The notes under the pieces were generated by a model that had not been told where the DNA came from, did not search any database, and saw only the letters and a list, made by a program, of their open reading frames with translations. The position numbers were made by a program, and so were the translations under genes. 64,000 nt of DNA, taken from assembly GCA_045658645.1 (NCBI GenBank), contig JAZOVJ010000054.1, forward strand, positions 9,534-73,533. The letters run 5' to 3'. Shown one piece after another: positions 36,985-45,405 of this stretch. The stretch's first letter is position 1. Each line of letters starts with the position of its first letter. This stretch comes from UBA1738 sp045658645 (GTDB taxonomy: Bacteria; Bacillota; Clostridia; UBA1381).

Positions 36985-38598
36985 TTACCCACGAAAATGG
37001 GTAAGTTCTTCTTTTTTTACGGCACCAAACAGAGTAAGTGACAGTGAATAGCAAACAAAAGCCATCAGCATCGTTGATAAAAAGCCTGAATAGATATTTC
37101 TTGTAAGGTGTATCAGCGGATTCAAGACAAGATATGTCACAAAAAGCATAATAACCGTTGCTGAAAATACTTTCCCAAAATCTTTTAAGGATACAGGCGT
37201 TATGTTAAAATCCTTTTTAATTCTTCTCATATTCAGTATAAAGTAGATGACATTTGCCAAAAATGTTGCGATTATAGCGCCTAAAATATTCAACTGCGGA
37301 ATTGGAATAAGCACGAACGTCAGTACAATTTTAATAAGGTTGCAGGACGTTATGTACTTAAATGGCGTCATAATATTCCCCGATGCGTGAAGTACGGCAC
37401 AGTAAAACTGGGACAGGGCAGAAAACACCAATATTGGCGCCATAGCCGAAAGCATAAGCTGTGATGCGGTGTTTTTGAACAGTATGTAAAGAATTTCTTT
37501 TGAGAAAAGCATCAGAATACCGCTTGCGGGAAGGGATATTAGCAGAATGGTTTTGGCAGCCATAGACACGGTTTTTGTAAGGCGTGTATAATTTTTTGAA
37601 ACAATTCCTCCTGATACGACAGGTAATATGGCTACTCCAAAGGACGCTAAAACCCCTGACGGAAGATTGAAAACAGTCGCCGCATATCCCGAATATGCAC
37701 CATAAAGCCACCTTGCACCGTCAAGTGACAGCTTTCCACCCTCCGACAGCGAGCTGAAAATATCGGTGAAAGGAGAATATGTGGCGATAAAATCCCTTGC
37801 CTGATTTTCTGAAAAAGTGATGTTAGTAAGCTGGGAGCGGATGACTGATGCGTCCCAAAGCCCTAAAAGCCCTGAAACGAGAGCACAGGCGGTCATAGGA
37901 ACTGCCACCGAAACCAGTGTTTTCACAATTTTTCTGCGTGAGACAATACGTTTTTCAAATTGCAGATTTTTTCTGTAAGGTATATATAAAAGGAACAATA
38001 TGAGAGTTGCCACTGCTTCACCGATGGTTACGCCGAAGATGGCAGCACCGGATGTGTATTTTACAGGAAAGGAAGAGAACCAGAATGCCAGAAGATACCC
38101 GAATATCAGCTTTACAAGTGCTTCTATTACCTGAGAAATGGCAGTTGGCGTCTGACAGGCATACCCCTGATAACAGCTTTTATAAACGCATCCTATGGCT
38201 ACAAAAAATATGGAGGGCGCTATTGCTTTTATGGCAAAAACTGCCTTGGGGTCTTTCATAGAAAGTGCAAAAAAGTCTGCACAAAAAAACATAACAAGGC
38301 TTGCAAGAAGACCAAGCATTGACATCATAAGGAAAGAAAGCTTTACAGAAAAGCGTATATTTCCGTATCTTTTAAGTGCCAGCTCGCCTGATACATAACG
38401 TGAAATTGCAAATGGAAGCCCCGAGGTGATGAGCGACAAAAGCATTATGTAAACGGAAAAGGCGGTCTGGTAAATCGCCATACCCTGTTCGCCTAAAATA
38501 TAGGTTAAAGGGATTTTTAAAACGGCGCCAAGGATTTTTGATATGGCATTTGCGGATATTAAAATAAGAGTGCCTCTAAAAAATGATTCCGATTTCAT
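36985..38598 (-). CDS. spoVB: SpoVB/MurJ-like polysaccharide flippase
   Basis: MOP-superfamily membrane protein of 537 residues with about fourteen helices, related to stage V sporulation protein B and the lipid II flippases. The N-terminal FFRGTLILISANAISKILGAVLKIPLTYILGE-type region (read around 6-37) and the repeated GLPFAISRYVSGE motif are typical. SpoVB proteins are needed for spore cortex synthesis in Bacillus; close homologues act in other polysaccharide export, so the exact role is inferred from the neighbouring yabP and yabQ. The GAGGGG ribosome binding site is close to the ATG. Confidence 0.85.
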   Translation of the reverse strand: MKSESFFRGTLILISANAISKILGAVLKIPLTYILGEQGMAIYQTAFSVYIMLLSLITSGLPFAISRYVSGELALKRYGNIRFSVKLSFLMMSMLGLLASLVMFFCADFFALSMKDPKAVFAIKAIAPSIFFVAIGCVYKSCYQGYACQTPTAISQVIEALVKLIFGYLLAFWFSSFPVKYTSGAAIFGVTIGEAVATLILFLLYIPYRKNLQFEKRIVSRRKIVKTLVSVAVPMTACALVSGLLGLWDASVIRSQLTNITFSENQARDFIATYSPFTDIFSSLSEGGKLSLDGARWLYGAYSGYAATVFNLPSGVLASFGVAILPVVSGGIVSKNYTRLTKTVSMAAKTILLISLPASGILMLFSKEILYILFKNTASQLMLSAMAPILVFSALSQFYCAVLHASGNIMTPFKYITSCNLIKIVLTFVLIPIPQLNILGAIIATFLANVIYFILNMRRIKKDFNITPVSLKDFGKVFSATVIMLFVTYLVLNPLIHLTRNIYSGFLSTMLMAFVCYSLSLTLFGAVKKEELTHFRG

Positions 38599-38747
38599 AA
38601 CCCCTCGATTCTGCCCGTTTTAATAAGGGCAACCGGTTTTTACATTAAAAAACTGAAATTCAACTGATTTTATATATCTTTTTTGTTAAAATCAACAATA
38701 ATTGTCAAGGAATTTCAAGAAAAATGCTAAATTTTCACAGAAAGCTA

Positions 38748-38776
38748 TTGACAAGCATAGATATTTATAATAAAAT
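38748..38776 (+). promoter_or_regulatory. Predicted sigma-A promoter of hup
   Basis: TTGACA (38748-38753) and TAAAAT (38771-38776) with a 17-bp spacer, about 65 bases before the HU start. Confidence 0.82.
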
Positions 38777-38842
38777 GTTATTCAGTAGGGGAATGGTTAA
38801 TTCCCGAAATAAAAAAAACAATTTTTTTAGGAGGATACATTT

Positions 38843-39118
38843 ATGAACAAGACAGAATTAGTTGCAGCTGTTGCAGAAAAAGCAGCATTATCAAAGAAAG
38901 ATGCTGAAAAGGCAGTTAGCGCAGTAGTTGATACAATTACAGCAGCTCTTGCAGACGGCGACAAAGTTCAGTTAGTTGGTTTCGGTACATTCGAAGTTAG
39001 AGAAAGAGCAGCAAGAACAGGTAAGAACCCAAGAACAGGCGCTGCTATCAAAATTGCAGCTTCTAAGGTTCCTGCATTCAAGGCTGGACAGGCTTTCAAG
39101 AACACAGTTAACAAATAA
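38843..39118 (+). CDS. hup: HU family DNA-binding protein
   Basis: Nucleoid-associated HU protein of 91 residues. It has the standard N-terminal helices (MNKTELVAAVAEKAALSKKD), the GFGTFEVRERAARTGKNP arm region and a KVPAFKAGQAFK end. It bends and packs DNA as a dimer. AGGAGG lies upstream. Codon use is strongly biased, as for a highly expressed gene. It is followed by a terminator and then by rqcP. Confidence 0.97.
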   Translation: MNKTELVAAVAEKAALSKKDAEKAVSAVVDTITAALADGDKVQLVGFGTFEVRERAARTGKNPRTGAAIKIAASKVPAFKAGQAFKNTVNK

Positions 39119-39131
39119 TTGCGTAAGATTC

Positions 39132-39163
39132 GAAGCTCCTCAAGTTCTTGAGGAGCTTCTTTT
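39132..39163 (+). terminator. Intrinsic terminator of hup
   Basis: GAAGCTCCTCAAG (39132-39144) pairs with CTTGAGGAGCTTC (39147-39159), followed by TTTT. Some read-through is likely because rqcP starts 20 bases later. Confidence 0.85.
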
Positions 39164-39183
39164 CGTTATAGTCGGAGGGATAT

Positions 39184-39423
39184 ATGAGACTTGATAAATA
39201 TTTAAAGGTATCCAGGCTTATAAAAAGAAGAACAGTTGCAAATGAAGCTTGTGACAACCAGAGAATTCAGGTAAACGGGCGGATTGTCAAGGCGTCTTAT
39301 GATGTAAAAGTCGGCGATATAATAGAGATAAAAATGGGCGAAAAAGTGGTTAAGGCAGAGGTTTTGCAGGTTTTGGAACACGCCTTGAAAAACGATGCAG
39401 CCTTAATGTATAAAATACTGTAA
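39184..39423 (+). CDS. rqcP: S4-domain RNA-binding protein RqcP (YabO/Hsp15 type)
   Basis: Small 79-residue S4-domain protein beginning MRLDKYLKVSRLIKRRT, with VNGRIVKASYDVKVGD in the middle. In Bacillus, RqcP helps RqcH add alanine tails to nascent chains on stalled 50S subunits. hup-rqcP-yabP-yabQ-divIC is a conserved Firmicutes order, which supports the orthology. Confidence 0.93.
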   Translation: MRLDKYLKVSRLIKRRTVANEACDNQRIQVNGRIVKASYDVKVGDIIEIKMGEKVVKAEVLQVLEHALKNDAALMYKIL

Positions 39424-39483
39424 TATAAAAAATGCATTCTCAATAAAATATACGGAGGGTGCATATTTAATAGCGTGAATACT

Positions 39484-39516
39484 GCTCCCTTTAAGTTTTA
39501 AAAAGGGAGCTTTTTT
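39484..39516 (+). promoter_or_regulatory. Terminator-like hairpin covering the yabP ribosome binding site
   Basis: GCTCCCTTT (39484-39492) pairs with AAAGGGAGC (39502-39510), followed by six T ending at the yabP ATG. The yabP Shine-Dalgarno AAAGGGAG lies in the 3' arm, so the hairpin could stop transcription or block translation. Confidence 0.65.
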
Positions 39517-39798
39517 ATGATTGAACAAAATACAGAAAAACCAAAAATGAACCAGAAACTGATTTTAGAGGACAGAAGCAGGTTCTCTGTGGGACTTGTT
39601 GAGAATGTGGAGAACTTTTCAGAGGAGGAAATCCTTTTAAAGACGGCTTTGGGCGGACTTCTGGTTACGGGAAAAAATCTTAAAATGGAGGATTTGTCAA
39701 TAGAAAACGGCAACATTCTCTTAACGGGAAGAGTGGATAAGATTGAGTTTTCACAGATAAAGGAAAAACACAGCTTTTTTAAGGATTTGTTCAGGTAA
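39517..39798 (+). CDS. yabP: Sporulation protein YabP
   Basis: YabP family protein of 93 residues, recognised from the blocks LEDRSRFSVGLVENVENFSE near 17-36 and the short ILLTGRVDKIEF repeat. In Bacillus it is made in the mother cell and needed for spore cortex formation, working with YabQ. Its stop overlaps the yabQ start by one base (TAATG). The ribosome binding site is inside a terminator-like hairpin. Confidence 0.92.
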   Translation: MIEQNTEKPKMNQKLILEDRSRFSVGLVENVENFSEEEILLKTALGGLLVTGKNLKMEDLSIENGNILLTGRVDKIEFSQIKEKHSFFKDLFR

Positions 39799-40238
39799 TG
39801 GTAGTTTCTTTGGAGTACGAATTATTAACCTTTTTCTCATCAATAGTCCTTGCCGTTTTGGTGGGCGTTTTGTACGATTTTTTTAGGGTGTTGAGAAAGT
39901 TCACAAAAATAACTGTTTTATGGGACGTTTTGATGTGGATTTCTGTTATTATCCTGACATGTGCGGTGTGGTTTTTGGTGTTGAACGGTGAAGTGAGATG
40001 GTATACGATTTTAGGCTCGTTTTTTTCAGGGGTTATATACCTTCTGACTCTGTCAAAATACGTGTATCTGGTGCTTTATTTTCTGGCGGATAAAATTTAC
40101 TTTCTTTTTCACATAATTTTCAAAATTCTATTGACACCGCTTGCTTTTTTATGTAAAATAATAAGTGTATATGTTATAAGGGCAAGACTTAAGTTTTCTA
40201 AGAAAGTTGAAGAGAAAGATGATGAAAAAAAGGCCTAA
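39798..40238 (+). CDS. yabQ: Spore cortex biosynthesis protein YabQ
   Basis: Membrane protein of 146 residues with about four hydrophobic segments, starting with ELLTFFSSIVLAVLVGVLYDFFRVLR, the YabQ signature. YabQ is needed for spore cortex assembly. It directly follows yabP and overlaps the divIC start. A C-terminal charged tail ends EEKDDEKKA. Confidence 0.93.
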   Translation: MVVSLEYELLTFFSSIVLAVLVGVLYDFFRVLRKFTKITVLWDVLMWISVIILTCAVWFLVLNGEVRWYTILGSFFSGVIYLLTLSKYVYLVLYFLADKIYFLFHIIFKILLTPLAFLCKIISVYVIRARLKFSKKVEEKDDEKKA

Positions 40239-40521
40239 ACTAAAAGTGAATATTGCCACTCTTTCAATACTTCTGGCAGCCTTGGTTTCTGTTGGAATGA
40301 TAATTAAAGGCGTTATGTATCAGCCTGCGATTTCTGCCCACGAAAAAAGAAAAGCAGAAATTCAGGAAAGCATAGAATACGAAAAGCAGAGAATCAAGGA
40401 AATTGACGAAGTCACCCAGAAGGTCGGAACTGACGAGTACACAGAAAAAGTTGCAAGAGAAAAGCTTGGTATGATTAAATCGGACGAAATCGTATTCGTA
40501 GACATATCAGGACAGAAATAA
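40219..40521 (+). CDS. divIC: DivIC/FtsB-like septum formation protein
   Basis: Bitopic division protein of about 100 residues: a short basic cytoplasmic end, one membrane helix (about 12-32), then a coiled-coil region and the typical VAREKLGMIKSDEIVFVDI end. It should pair with FtsL of the dcw cluster in the septal activation complex. It overlaps the end of yabQ by about 20 bases. Two adjacent ATGs (40219, 40222) and a TTG at 40207 are possible starts; 40219 is chosen. Confidence 0.88.
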   Translation: MMKKRPKLKVNIATLSILLAALVSVGMIIKGVMYQPAISAHEKRKAEIQESIEYEKQRIKEIDEVTQKVGTDEYTEKVAREKLGMIKSDEIVFVDISGQK

Positions 40522-40541
40522 ATGAAGGGAAATACACAAAT

Positions 40542-40985
40542 ATGTCATTGGAAAAAGGTAGCATAGTCGATGGAAAGGTTACAGGCGTAATGCCTTTCGG
40601 GGCGTTTGTTTCGTTACCTGATAACAAAACAGGACTTGTGCACATTTCCGAAATCACAAAGGAATATGTAAAAGATATTAATGATCACATAAAACAGGGT
40701 GACGAGGTTAAGGTAAAGGTTATTGACATTGATAAAAACGGAAAAATTAACCTTTCCATAAGGCAGGCACAGGTGTCTGAAAAGAAAAATAAGAGACAGG
40801 AAAAGCCTTCAGGACCTATTCGACCTGCGGATATTGACTGGTTTGCCAAAAGCGATGAGGACTTATCTTTTGAGGACAAGCTGTCCCGCTTTAAAAAAGA
40901 CGCAGATGAAAAGATGCTTGCGCTTAAGCGTTCAAACGAATCAAAGCGTTCAGGCGGTTATCACAGAGGCGGCGGTACATATTGA
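40542..40985 (+). CDS. yabR: S1 RNA-binding domain protein (YabR type)
   Basis: Protein of 147 residues with an N-terminal S1 domain (2-70; GSIVDGKVTGVMPFGAFVSL) and a C-terminal low-complexity basic tail ending SGGYHRGGGTY. It matches YabR of Bacillus by size and by location after divIC. YabR proteins associate with ribosomes; the role is not settled. spoIIE, which often follows, is not here. A terminator comes directly after. Confidence 0.9.
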   Translation: MSLEKGSIVDGKVTGVMPFGAFVSLPDNKTGLVHISEITKEYVKDINDHIKQGDEVKVKVIDIDKNGKINLSIRQAQVSEKKNKRQEKPSGPIRPADIDWFAKSDEDLSFEDKLSRFKKDADEKMLALKRSNESKRSGGYHRGGGTY

Positions 40986-40989
40986 TGTT

Positions 40990-41015
40990 AAAGGGGGATG
41001 TTATATCCCCCTTTT
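40990..41015 (+). terminator. Intrinsic terminator after yabR
   Basis: AAAGGGGGAT (40990-40999) pairs with ATCCCCCTTT (41005-41014), followed by a T. It closes the hup-yabR group. Confidence 0.8.
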
Positions 41016-41044
41016 ATGTGTTTTTTTAAGGAAAGGATTTTAAA

Positions 41045-42487
41045 ATGAGAGACAGACTAAACCTGACACTTTTAACGGACTTTTATGAGTTCACAATGTC
41101 TCACGGCTTCTTTGCCGAAGGTGTGGGAGACAGGATTGCATATTTTGATATGTTTTTCAGAACTGTTCCGTCAGACGGCGGATTTGCTATTATGGCAGGG
41201 GTTGAACAGCTTATTGAATACCTTAAAAATCTTAACTTCACGAAAGAGGATATTGAATATTTAAGAAGTAAAAATCTTTTCTCGGAAGAATACCTTAAAT
41301 ATCTTGAGAATTTTGAGTTCAAGTGCGATGTCTGGTGCATTCCTGAAGGCACACCGATATTCCCGAAAGAGCCTATCGTGGTGGTAAGAGGACCTATTGC
41401 GCAGGCACAGTTCATTGAAACGATGGTACTATTAACAATAAATCACCAGAGCCTTATCGCGACAAAGGCGGACAGAATTGTGAGGGCTGCTGACGGAAGA
41501 CCGGTAATGGAGTTTGGCTCAAGACGTGCGCAAGGCGCAGATGCTGCAATTTTAGGTGCAAGAGCCGCTTATATCGGTGGATGTGTTGGAACTGCCTGTG
41601 CTATGGCGGATAGAGAATACGGCGTTCCGGCACTTGGAACAATGGCACACAGCTGGGTGCAGATGTTTGACACAGAGTATGACGCATTTTATGCATATGC
41701 TAAAAGATATCCTGATAACTGCACGCTTTTGGTAGACACCTATAATGTTTTAAAGTCGGGGATTCCGAATGCAATCCGTGTATTTGACGAGGTTCTAAAA
41801 CCACTTGGAAAAAGACCGAAGGGTGTTCGTATTGACTCGGGTGATATTACTTATCTTTCTAAAAAGTGCAGAAAGATGCTTGATGATGCGGGATATCCTG
41901 ATTGCGGAATTTGTGCATCAAACTCACTTGACGAATATATCATTAGAGATACTCTTATGCAGGGCGCAAAAATAGACTCATTCGGCGTTGGCGAAAGGCT
42001 TATAACTTCAAAGGAATCACCTGTTTTCGGCGGTGTTTATAAGCTCGTTGCCGTTGAAGATGAAAACGGAGATGTGACACCTAAAATAAAGGTTTCAGAA
42101 AATGTTGCAAAGATAACAACTCCGGGCTTCAAACAGGTTTACCGACTTTATTCAAAGGAATCGGGAGCGGCTATTGCAGATGTTATGACACTGTTTGATG
42201 AAGTTATAGATGCGGACGAGCCGTATGAACTTTTCGACCCCGAACATACATGGAAGAGAAAAAAGGTTACAGACTACTACGTAAGACCGCTTTTGAAACA
42301 GATTTTCAAAGAGGGAAAATGTGTTTATGAAAACCCTGATATCCACGTTCTTCGTGAGTACTGTAAGCTTGAAACAGAAAAGCTTTGGGACGAGGTTAAG
42401 AGATTTGAAAATCCGCACAAATACTACGTAGACCTATCACCAAGCTTGTGGAAGATGAAATACGATTTATTGGAGAAATTTCAGTAA
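41045..42487 (+). CDS. pncB: Nicotinate phosphoribosyltransferase
   Basis: Converts nicotinate to nicotinate mononucleotide in NAD salvage. The 480-residue protein has the N-terminal TDFYEFTMSHGFF segment, EFGSRRAQGADAAI near 157-170, LGTMAHSWVQMF with the catalytic His region and VRIDSGDI near 268. AAAGGA lies upstream. Its stop overlaps the ywlC ATG by one base (TAATG), tying NAD salvage to the t6A gene in one operon. Confidence 0.96.
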   Translation: MRDRLNLTLLTDFYEFTMSHGFFAEGVGDRIAYFDMFFRTVPSDGGFAIMAGVEQLIEYLKNLNFTKEDIEYLRSKNLFSEEYLKYLENFEFKCDVWCIPEGTPIFPKEPIVVVRGPIAQAQFIETMVLLTINHQSLIATKADRIVRAADGRPVMEFGSRRAQGADAAILGARAAYIGGCVGTACAMADREYGVPALGTMAHSWVQMFDTEYDAFYAYAKRYPDNCTLLVDTYNVLKSGIPNAIRVFDEVLKPLGKRPKGVRIDSGDITYLSKKCRKMLDDAGYPDCGICASNSLDEYIIRDTLMQGAKIDSFGVGERLITSKESPVFGGVYKLVAVEDENGDVTPKIKVSENVAKITTPGFKQVYRLYSKESGAAIADVMTLFDEVIDADEPYELFDPEHTWKRKKVTDYYVRPLLKQIFKEGKCVYENPDIHVLREYCKLETEKLWDEVKRFENPHKYYVDLSPSLWKMKYDLLEKFQ

Positions 42488-43521
42488 TGGACACACTTAT
42501 AATAAAGGACATAAACAGTCAAAACCTTGAGTTAGCAGGCAAAATAATCCGCAAGGGCGGTACAGTGTGTTTCCCGACAGAAACCGTGTACGGACTTGGC
42601 GCTTCTGCGTATGATGAGGATGCAATTGCCAAAATATACGAGGCAAAAGGAAGACCGTCCGACAATCCGCTTATTGTTCATATCCCTGATGTTTCAGAGG
42701 TGAAAAAGGTGGCGAGAGAAGTGCCTGATGCAGCAAAAAAACTGTTCGAGGCATTTGCGCCGGGACCTTTTACCCTGATACTTAAAAAAAATCCTGAAAT
42801 TGCGGACAGGGTTACGGCAGGTCTTGATACTGTAGGAGTAAGAATACCGTCACATCCTGTGGCACGTGATTTTCTTAAGGCAGCAGGCGTGCCTGTTGCG
42901 GCACCAAGCAGTAATATTTCGGGGAAGCCAAGCCCGACAAAAGCAGAACACGTAATTGCAGATATGAACGGCAGAGTTGATGCTATAATCTGTGGCGGAG
43001 CCTCCGAGGTTGGAGTTGAGTCCACAATAATTGATATGACAGACAAAGTGCCTGTTATATTAAGACCGGGCGGTATAACCCCTGAGGATATTAAACGCGT
43101 TTTGGGAGAGGTTAAAATTGACAGGCACGTTTTAGAGTCTGTGAATGTTAAAGAACAGCCCAAATGCCCGGGTATGAAGTACAAACACTATGCACCTGAT
43201 GCGGATGTAACAGTTGTTTCGGGGGATATTGCTGATACTGAAAAGAAAATTTTGGAGCTTGTTTTAGAAGAAAAACAAAAAGGCAACCGTGTCGGCGTTC
43301 TTGCAAGATGCGATGCGGGATATGGTGCGGACGCATTCATATCATCAGGAAACGATAATTCAGAACTTGCGAAAGTGCTGTTTGATGCACTTCGTCAGTT
43401 TGACAAGGAAAATATTGATATCTGCTTTGTTCAGTTTACAGGCGATGGCGGAATAAGCCTTGCCGTTAAAAACAGACTGTTTAAGGCGGCAGGGAACAAG
43501 GTAATATATACGGAGGAATAA
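42487..43521 (+). CDS. ywlC: L-threonylcarbamoyladenylate synthase (YwlC/Sua5 type)
   Basis: Makes threonylcarbamoyl-AMP from threonine, bicarbonate and ATP for the tRNA t6A37 modification. The 344-residue protein has the YrdC domain (GGTVCFPTETVYGLGA near 24-39, KGRPSDNPL, APSSNISGKPSPT) and a C-terminal Sua5 domain, so it is the long form. The frame runs back to 42448, but ATG 42487 overlaps the pncB stop and is the likely start. ywlE follows without a gap. Confidence 0.95.
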   Translation: MDTLIIKDINSQNLELAGKIIRKGGTVCFPTETVYGLGASAYDEDAIAKIYEAKGRPSDNPLIVHIPDVSEVKKVAREVPDAAKKLFEAFAPGPFTLILKKNPEIADRVTAGLDTVGVRIPSHPVARDFLKAAGVPVAAPSSNISGKPSPTKAEHVIADMNGRVDAIICGGASEVGVESTIIDMTDKVPVILRPGGITPEDIKRVLGEVKIDRHVLESVNVKEQPKCPGMKYKHYAPDADVTVVSGDIADTEKKILELVLEEKQKGNRVGVLARCDAGYGADAFISSGNDNSELAKVLFDALRQFDKENIDICFVQFTGDGGISLAVKNRLFKAAGNKVIYTEE

Positions 43522-43959
43522 ATGAACGTATTATTCGTATGCACAGGCAATACCTGCAGAAGCCCTATGGCAGCAGCTCTTTTTGATAAGATTGCGCAGG
43601 ATAAGGATTTGCCGGTGAAAATTGAATCGGCAGGGCTTTATGCCAAGGACGGAGAGGGTGCATCGGCTGAGGCTATAGTTGCTATGAAAGCCTATGATAT
43701 CGACCTTTTAGGGCATAGAGCAAAGACCATAAATGCAGAGCTTCTTGAAAGAAGCGACCTTGTTTTAACAATGACAAATGCACATAAAATGGTTTTAGAA
43801 CAGTATCTTCACGACAAGGTTTATACCCTTATGGAATTTGCAGGACTTTTAGGCGACATTCCTGACCCGTACGGAAAAGATGCAGATGAATACAAAAAGT
43901 GTGCCGAAAGCATATATCAGGCACTTTTGAAGGTGGCGGAAAAATTTGAATATAGCTAA
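43522..43959 (+). CDS. ywlE: Low-molecular-weight protein arginine phosphatase
   Basis: LMW phosphatase fold of 145 residues. The P-loop CTGNTCRS has Cys7, Thr11 and Arg13; threonine at this place is the known determinant of phospho-arginine specificity in YwlE, where tyrosine phosphatases have isoleucine. The DPYG motif with the general acid follows near 113. It probably removes the mark placed by McsB (60024-61025). It overlaps rimI by 14 bases. Confidence 0.93.
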   Translation: MNVLFVCTGNTCRSPMAAALFDKIAQDKDLPVKIESAGLYAKDGEGASAEAIVAMKAYDIDLLGHRAKTINAELLERSDLVLTMTNAHKMVLEQYLHDKVYTLMEFAGLLGDIPDPYGKDADEYKKCAESIYQALLKVAEKFEYS

Positions 43960-44377
43960 AGCGACAATCAAAGATGCGAAAGAGCTGGCAGTCTTGGACC
44001 AGCTTTGCTTTGCGGTTCCCTGGTCAGAAAAATCATTTTGCGAAGAACTTAAAAACCCTTTGGCGACATACTTTGTGGCAAAGGAAAACGGGGAAATCAT
44101 AAGCTATGGCGGGATATGGAACGTGTCGGGAGAAGGACAGATTACCAACATTGCAGTCCATCCTGATATGCGAAAAAAAGGCATAGCATCAAAGATTTTA
44201 GAAGAGTTGATTAAAACTGCAGAATCTTGCGAAAAGATTTTTCTTGAGGTAAGAGTGAGTAATATTGCCGCAATAAGCCTTTATGAAAAGTACGGCTTTA
44301 AAAGGTGCGGCGTCAGAAAGAATTTTTACCATTCACCGCAAGAAGACGGAATTATAATGATACGAGAGGAAATGTAA
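43946..44377 (+). CDS. rimI: Ribosomal protein S18-alanine N-acetyltransferase
   Basis: GNAT acetyltransferase of 143 residues that acetylates the N-terminal alanine of S18. The acetyl-CoA loop is seen in NIAVHPDMRKKGIASKILEEL near 68-88 and the family end FYEKYGFKR-like segment (LYEKYGFKRCGVRKNFYHSP) follows. The start is TTG at 43946, inside the ywlE end, with GGTGGCGG upstream. Its stop overlaps the tsaD ATG (TAATG). Confidence 0.92.
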   Translation: MNIAKATIKDAKELAVLDQLCFAVPWSEKSFCEELKNPLATYFVAKENGEIISYGGIWNVSGEGQITNIAVHPDMRKKGIASKILEELIKTAESCEKIFLEVRVSNIAAISLYEKYGFKRCGVRKNFYHSPQEDGIIMIREEM

Positions 44378-45384
44378 TGGACACATATATTCTTGGTATT
44401 GAAAGCTCCTGTGACGAAACAGCAGCGAGCGTTGTTAAAAACGGCAGAGAAGTTTTGTCAAACGTTATAAATACACAGATTGATATACATAAAAAATATG
44501 GCGGAGTTGTGCCTGAAATTGCGTCAAGAAAGCATATTGAGAACATTGATGCGGTAATAGACGAGGCACTTTCAAAGTCGGGAAAAACTCTTGACGATAT
44601 AGATGCAATAGCCGTAACAAACGGACCGGGACTTGTTGGTGCGCTTTTAGTCGGGGTTTCCGAGGCAAAGGCTTTGGCTTATGCGAAAGGACTTCCGCTT
44701 GTGCCTGTTCATCATATAAGAGGACACATAACAGCAAACTTTTTGGCACATAAGGAGTTAGAACCGCCTTTTGTATGCCTTGTAGCATCGGGCGGACACT
44801 CACATATAGTAAATGTGAAAAGCTATACCGATTTTGAGGTTTTGGGTCGCACCCGTGACGATGCGGCAGGTGAGGCCTTTGATAAAATTGCAAGGGTATT
44901 AGGGCTGGGATATCCGGGCGGACCGCTTGTTGACAAGCTTGCCAAAGAGGGTAACCCGAAAGCCATAGACTTCCCGAGAGTCAAAATGGATAAGGATTCT
45001 CTGGACTTTAGTTTTTCAGGCGTAAAAACTGCGGTTATTAACTATATCCATAAGCTTGAGCAGAACGGACAGGAGATAAACCGAGCCGATGTTGCGGCAA
45101 GCTTTCAGGATGCAGTGACAGATGCCCTTTGTGAGCATACGATTGAGGGCGCAAAAAGAGTTGGTGCAAAGACCGTTGCTATTGCAGGCGGCGTTGCGGC
45201 AAACTCTGAACTGCGTTACAAGATGACGAAAGAATGTGAAAAGTTCGGCATAAACGTGGTGTATCCACCGCCGGTACTTTGCACAGATAATGCTGCCATG
45301 ATTGCAGCGGCAGGGTATTATTCATATATGGAAGGCGTAAGGGCTGACCTTGACCTTAATGCAATACCAAACCTGCCACTATAA
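44377..45384 (+). CDS. tsaD: tRNA N6-adenosine threonylcarbamoyltransferase TsaD
   Basis: TsaD transfers the threonylcarbamoyl group to A37 of ANN-decoding tRNAs with TsaB and TsaE. The 335-residue ASKHA protein starts MDTYILGIESSCDETAAS and has the metal-site HHIRGH near 110, VASGGHSH near 134 and GGVAANSELR near 268. The longer frame to 44305 is an extension into rimI. tsaB and tsaE, commonly beside rimI, are missing from this locus. Confidence 0.96.
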   Translation: MDTYILGIESSCDETAASVVKNGREVLSNVINTQIDIHKKYGGVVPEIASRKHIENIDAVIDEALSKSGKTLDDIDAIAVTNGPGLVGALLVGVSEAKALAYAKGLPLVPVHHIRGHITANFLAHKELEPPFVCLVASGGHSHIVNVKSYTDFEVLGRTRDDAAGEAFDKIARVLGLGYPGGPLVDKLAKEGNPKAIDFPRVKMDKDSLDFSFSGVKTAVINYIHKLEQNGQEINRADVAASFQDAVTDALCEHTIEGAKRVGAKTVAIAGGVAANSELRYKMTKECEKFGINVVYPPPVLCTDNAAMIAAAGYYSYMEGVRADLDLNAIPNLPL

Positions 45385-45405
45385 AATTTTAGCGGAGAGA
45401 AAAAT

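Noticed and set aside
36985..37015. Hairpin CTTACCCA/TGGGTAAG at the end of spoVB as a terminator
   Set aside because: On the minus strand no T-tract follows; the T-rich side is upstream, so termination is not supported.
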